Origin: Boseongicola sp. | GTDB lineage: Bacteria > Pseudomonadota > Alphaproteobacteria > Rhodobacterales > Rhodobacteraceae | Assembly (NCBI GenBank): GCA_014075275.1 | Contig: CP046179.1 | Location: 2,489,932 to 2,553,931 of the forward strand | DNA: 64,000 nucleotides | Reading direction: 5' to 3' | Shown here: in pieces, positions 60,449 through 64,000 of the stretch | Position numbering within the stretch: position 1 is the first letter of the stretch | How the letters are laid out: the number at the start of each line of letters is the position of its first letter | Program-made: the position numbers and the translations under genes | The notes under the pieces: generated by a model | Told to the model about the DNA's origin: nothing | The model's input: only the letters and a program-made list of their open reading frames with translations | Databases searched by the model: none

Positions 60449-62446
60449 ATGCCTAAAAAGCACTCTATGCTTTTCGATACGGCATCGCTGTACGATGGAG
60501 CGCAAACACTTGAACAAGCATGGCTTGAAGGGTTAAAGCCTGATGCATTTATGACCATTTCTGAATGGTCGGACGAATATCGCTTCCTATCCCCTAAAGC
60601 TGCAGCAGAACCCGGGCGCTGGCGCACAGAACGTACGCCGTATTTACGCGAAATTATGGATCAACTCTCGCCTCATAAGCGGGCGCAGCGAGTGGTTTTC
60701 ATGAAAGGTGCCCAGATCGGCGGGACCGAGGCTGGTAATAACTGGATGGGATATGTCATTCACATGGCTCCCGGCCCAATGATGGCTGTGGCACCAACAG
60801 TTGAAATGGCCAAACGAAATTCCAAACAGCGTATTGATCCGCTTTTGGAGGATTCCAAGGAATTAAAAGCGCGGGTGAAGCCCGCACGCTCACGAGATTC
60901 CGGCAACACCGTGTTGTCGAAAGAGTTTCCAGGCGGTGTGCTGGTCATGACAGGCGCGAATTCGGCAGTGGGCTTACGTTCTATGCCAGCGCGGTATCTG
61001 TTTATGGATGAAGTGGATGGCTATCCCGGCGATGTCGAGGGTGAAGGCGATCCAATCATACTAGCAGAACGCCGAAGCGCCACATTTCAGGGGCGACGTA
61101 AGGTTTTTCTTGTGAGCACACCAACATTGAAAGGATTATCGCGCATTGCCCGGGAATTTGACAATTCAGACCAACGTTATTTTCATGTGCCTTGCCCTCA
61201 TTGCAGGCATGAGCAGCCATTAAGGTTTTCACAGCTCCGCTGGACCGAGGGTAACCCTTCGGATGTAACGTATGAATGTGAATCTTGCGAAGAACTGATC
61301 GCAGAGCATCACAAAACAGAAATGCTTGCCAAGGGTCAGTGGATGGCAACAGCCAAAGGTGATGGGCAGACGGTTGGTTATCATTTGTCTTCGCTTTACA
61401 GCCCGGTGGGCTGGTTCAGCTGGTCAGATGCAGCGGCGATGTTCGAGCAAGCCAAGGAACATCCAGAGTTGATGAAAAGTTTCGTCAACACAGTGCTGGG
61501 TGAGCCGTTTGAAGAAGAACATGAAGCACCTGACTGGGAGAGACTTTATGCGCGGCGGGAAACTTACGCGCAAGGTGTTGTGCCCAAGACAGGCTTATTT
61601 TTGACCGCTGGTGTGGATGTCCAAAAAGACCGCCTTGAATGTGAAGTGGTTGCATGGGGCCGCGATAAACAAAGCTGGTCTGTCGATTACATTGTGATGG
61701 ATGGTGATACCGCCCGCCGTGATGTGTGGCAAAAACTTGATGATGTCTTGCGCCGTGACTGGCCGCATGAAACCGGACACACCATCCCTATCCGCGTCAT
61801 GGCTGTGGATTCTGGTTATGCCACGCAGGATGTTTATGCATGGGCCAAAGGTCACCCCCAAGCTGTTTGGGGCGCTGGTGGTGCCAGAGCCAGCCAGCCG
61901 CGCACCGTCGTGGCCGTCAAAGGCCAAGATCGGGATACAGCGCTGATTTTAAGCGTATCGAAAGCTGATGTTGGCGGTCGTAGACGCGGGCTTCGGGTGT
62001 GGAATGTTTCCGGTCCGGTGGCCAAGGTTGAACTTTACCGCTGGCTGAAACTGGACTGGCCATCAGAGACCGAACTGAAGGATGGTATGCCATATCCGGC
62101 AGGTAGCTGTCATTTTCCGCAATATGCGGAAGAGTATTTCAAACAGCTGACGGCTGAGAAACGCATTATCCGGGTGCATCGCGGTTATCCCCGCGCTGTG
62201 TGGGAGAAAGACCCCACCCGTAATAATGAGGCGTTGGATTGCCGGGTGTATGCCCGCGCCGCTGCCAGCATTTATGGATTGGATCGTTTTTCAGAACGCC
62301 ATTGGCTGCAGCTGGAGGAAGTCTTGGGAAAGCCTGTGCCGACGGCGCAGATTCACCCCCAACCAACAGAAACAAAGGAAGCAGCGGCTTTGAACGAGCG
62401 TTTGAAACAGCGGCCTGTTCAGATGGCTGATGATCCGTATTTGTAA
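60449..62446 (+). CDS. Terminase large subunit (GpA family)
   Basis: A 665-residue packaging motor. The ATPase has Walker A-like KGAQIGGTEAGNNW and LFMDEVDGYPGDV as Walker B; the nuclease half follows with TAGVDVQKDRLECEVVAWGR and the Asp in MAVDSGYATQDVY. A zinc ribbon-like CPHCRHEQPL, CESCEEL lies in the middle. All are marks of lambda GpA. The ATG at 60449 is favoured by AAGGAAG upstream; the open frame extends further into the previous gene. Confidence 0.92.
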   Translation: MPKKHSMLFDTASLYDGAQTLEQAWLEGLKPDAFMTISEWSDEYRFLSPKAAAEPGRWRTERTPYLREIMDQLSPHKRAQRVVFMKGAQIGGTEAGNNWMGYVIHMAPGPMMAVAPTVEMAKRNSKQRIDPLLEDSKELKARVKPARSRDSGNTVLSKEFPGGVLVMTGANSAVGLRSMPARYLFMDEVDGYPGDVEGEGDPIILAERRSATFQGRRKVFLVSTPTLKGLSRIAREFDNSDQRYFHVPCPHCRHEQPLRFSQLRWTEGNPSDVTYECESCEELIAEHHKTEMLAKGQWMATAKGDGQTVGYHLSSLYSPVGWFSWSDAAAMFEQAKEHPELMKSFVNTVLGEPFEEEHEAPDWERLYARRETYAQGVVPKTGLFLTAGVDVQKDRLECEVVAWGRDKQSWSVDYIVMDGDTARRDVWQKLDDVLRRDWPHETGHTIPIRVMAVDSGYATQDVYAWAKGHPQAVWGAGGARASQPRTVVAVKGQDRDTALILSVSKADVGGRRRGLRVWNVSGPVAKVELYRWLKLDWPSETELKDGMPYPAGSCHFPQYAEEYFKQLTAEKRIIRVHRGYPRAVWEKDPTRNNEALDCRVYARAAASIYGLDRFSERHWLQLEEVLGKPVPTAQIHPQPTETKEAAALNERLKQRPVQMADDPYL

Positions 62447-62455
62447 GGAACCGCA

Positions 62456-62683
62456 ATGACAGATTTGGCCATATTACAAAGCCGCCTTGGTGAGGCTGAA
62501 AACGCCTATCACCTGCTGATGACAGGTGGCAAAGAAGTCTCAGTCAATATCGGCGGGTATGGCGCTGTTACTTATCAAATAGCAGATGCGCCCAAGCTGG
62601 AAAAATACATTGCCCATTTGAAGCTGGAAATCAGACGCAAACAGGGAGGTTCCGGTCGTAAGGCAATTTATGTGGAGTTTTAA
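62456..62683 (+). CDS. gpW-like head-tail joining protein
   Basis: A 75-residue protein (LAILQSRLGEAENAYHLLMT, VSVNIGGYGAVTYQIADA, KLEKYIAHLKLEIRRKQGG). Length, two-helix-plus-hairpin pattern and place between terminase and portal match lambda gpW. It lies 9 bases after the terminase stop and 2 bases before the portal start. Confidence 0.85.
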   Translation: MTDLAILQSRLGEAENAYHLLMTGGKEVSVNIGGYGAVTYQIADAPKLEKYIAHLKLEIRRKQGGSGRKAIYVEF

Positions 62684-62685
62684 AT

Positions 62686-64000
62686 ATGACAAAAAGCAAT
62701 GGTCAGCCAGATACAGCACATCGGGCAGCATCCCTGTCTGCCAGAGAGCTGGCATCATGGCTACCGCCTGCCGGATCTGCCGATAGTGACTTAATCCCTG
62801 AGCTTGGCACCTTGGTATCACGCTCACGCGACTTGGTGCGTAATCACGGCGTGGCTTCCGGTGCATTTCAAACCCTGACGGATAATGTTGTCGGCACTGG
62901 GCTGCGATTGGCAGCACAACCTGATTACAAGTCATTGGGAAAGGATAAAGCGTGGGCAGATGAATGGTCACGTCATGTGGAATCCTTATGGCGTAGCTGG
63001 GCCGAAACCACGGAATGTGATGCAGCAAAGTCTCTGACCTTTGCCGGAATGACATCTCAAGTATATCGCTCTTCTATGCTTAATGGTGAAGCTTTGGCTT
63101 TGCCACTTTGGTTGAAAGAGCGTCGATTCTCAACAGGCTTGCAACTGGTAGAGCCGGACCGCCTTAGTAATCCTGATGGCAAGCCAGATTCCAAATTGTT
63201 GCGCGGTGGTATTGAGATTGATAGCTATGGTGCCGCCAAAGCCTACTGGATCAGAAAAAATCATCCCGGTGATTATTTGTTATCGGCAGGATCAGAAAAA
63301 GATTGGCAACGCATTCCAGTGGAAACACCATTTGGTCGTCGCCGTGTGCTGCACATTGCTGATCTGGAACGCAGTGGACAAAGCCGAGGCAAACCGCTTC
63401 TGACCAGCATCATGCCGTTGTTCAAGATGCTTGATCATTATGAGCGTAGCGAACTGCAAGCAGCTGTAGTCAACGCCATGATCGCCGCATTTATTGAAAC
63501 CCCGCTTGATAGTGAGGCTATCGGTGAAATGTTTGGCGGCAGCGTGGATGATTATGTGGCTGCCCGCAATGAATGGAAAATACGCTTGCAAGGCGGTGCC
63601 ATTATTCCGGTTTTTCCGGGCGATAAGGTATCCCCCTTTACGCCAAGCCGCCCCAATAGCGGATACGGCCAGTTTGTGGAGAGTATTTTGCGGCATATCG
63701 GAACGGGATTAAACATTCCGTTTGAATTGCTGATGAAGGATTTTTCAAAAACCAACTATTCCAGTGCAAGAGCAGCACTCATGGAAGCATGGCGCTTTTT
63801 TATGGGGCGCAGGCAATGGCTTGCAACCTACTGGGCACGCCCGGTTTATGAATTGTGGCTGGAAGAAGCGATTAGCAAAGGCTTGATCGAGGCTCCCGGC
63901 TTTTATCAAAACCGCGCCGCATGGACACGCTCTAAATGGATTGGCCCCGGTCGCGGCTGGATTGATCCAGTCAAAGAAGCTGAGGCCTCACGCATCCGCA
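62686..64000 (+). CDS. Phage portal protein, lambda type, partial
   Basis: An open frame of 438 codons from ATG 62686 that runs off the window. It contains SRDLVRNHGVASGAFQTLTD, NVVGTGLRLAAQPD, MLNGEALALPLWLKE, GLNIPFELLMKDFSKTNYSS and RAALMEAWRFFMGRR, features of the lambda GpB portal family, about 500 residues when complete. The dodecameric portal feeds DNA into the head. It follows gpW closely. Confidence 0.9.
   Translation, partial: MTKSNGQPDTAHRAASLSARELASWLPPAGSADSDLIPELGTLVSRSRDLVRNHGVASGAFQTLTDNVVGTGLRLAAQPDYKSLGKDKAWADEWSRHVESLWRSWAETTECDAAKSLTFAGMTSQVYRSSMLNGEALALPLWLKERRFSTGLQLVEPDRLSNPDGKPDSKLLRGGIEIDSYGAAKAYWIRKNHPGDYLLSAGSEKDWQRIPVETPFGRRRVLHIADLERSGQSRGKPLLTSIMPLFKMLDHYERSELQAAVVNAMIAAFIETPLDSEAIGEMFGGSVDDYVAARNEWKIRLQGGAIIPVFPGDKVSPFTPSRPNSGYGQFVESILRHIGTGLNIPFELLMKDFSKTNYSSARAALMEAWRFFMGRRQWLATYWARPVYELWLEEAISKGLIEAPGFYQNRAAWTRSKWIGPGRGWIDPVKEAEASRIR

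Larger units (their letters stand above)
42793..64000. mobile_element. Prophage, left 21 kb (right end outside the window)
   Basis: From just after tRNA-Ser to the window end, genes are phage-like: LexA-type repressor, serine recombinase, replication and recombination set, methyltransferase, terminase, gpW and portal in the usual order. Base composition drops and gene packing becomes tight with 4-base overlaps. The packaging genes resemble lambda (siphovirus type). The exact left end lies in 42793-43041 and cannot be fixed without the other end. Confidence 0.9.

Overview
The window looks like the chromosome of a marine Roseobacter-group alphaproteobacterium (Rhodobacteraceae) carrying the first ~21 kb of a tailed-phage prophage. 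The basis is gene content and layout: a yejABEF oligopeptide transporter, a trgA-trgB-cysK cluster of the kind described in Rhodobacter, a DUF2125 protein, a CHCC zinc-finger protein, glnB-glnA, aromatic amino acid genes (hisC, tyrC, pheA), and a family of hairpin elements between convergent genes. No database search was possible, so names rest on recognised motifs and family resemblance.

Region 1 (1-16.7 kb) is ordinary core chromosome. It holds a DUF2125 protein, an operon hisC-tyrC-extensin-like lipoprotein with 4-base overlaps, a methyltransferase, the yejA-B-E-F operon, a membrane-anchored cytochrome c, pheA, two further solute-binding proteins without permeases on either side of a GAF protein, and a CHCC zinc-finger protein.

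Region 2 (16.9-31.3 kb) is accessory and decayed. Intact regulators (HxlR, a 908-residue ATPase-LuxR protein, a histidine kinase, LysR) sit among a frameshifted SnoaL-like gene, several IS fossils, one apparently intact IS3-family element (28280-29791) and a truncated kduD-like gene. A LysR-flanked set, OsmC-truncated haemoglobin-GFA, looks functional.

Region 3 (31.4-42.8 kb) returns to core functions: TetR, a surface lipoprotein, a fossil 3' end of a second glutamine synthetase gene, glnA-glnB, a small exported protein, NAD(P)H-hydrate repair as two separate genes (nnrE, nnrD), a cyclopropane synthase-like gene, trgA-trgB-cysK-alaX and tRNA-Ser(GGA).

Region 4 (about 43 kb to the window end) is a prophage with lower GC. 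A leftward LexA-like repressor operon carries two uncharacterised proteins. Divergent from it run a DUF2924/large serine recombinase module, a sigma-like protein, and a replication/recombination operon (Sak4-like ATPase, DUF669-like SSB, DEAD-box helicase, PD-(D/E)XK nuclease, TOPRIM-helicase, RuvC-like resolvase). A cluster of ten CAGTTT repeats follows the primase-helicase and could be the origin. Then come a ParB-methyltransferase, three small leftward genes, and lambda-type packaging genes (terminase small and large, gpW, portal). The portal gene runs off the window.

The most unusual signals are in the prophage non-coding DNA: a 40-base element present twice with a built-in anti-Shine-Dalgarno, a leader at 49347-49455 with interleaved (pseudoknot-type) 11- and 12-bp pairings, and a long hairpin that ends one base before the sigma-like start codon.
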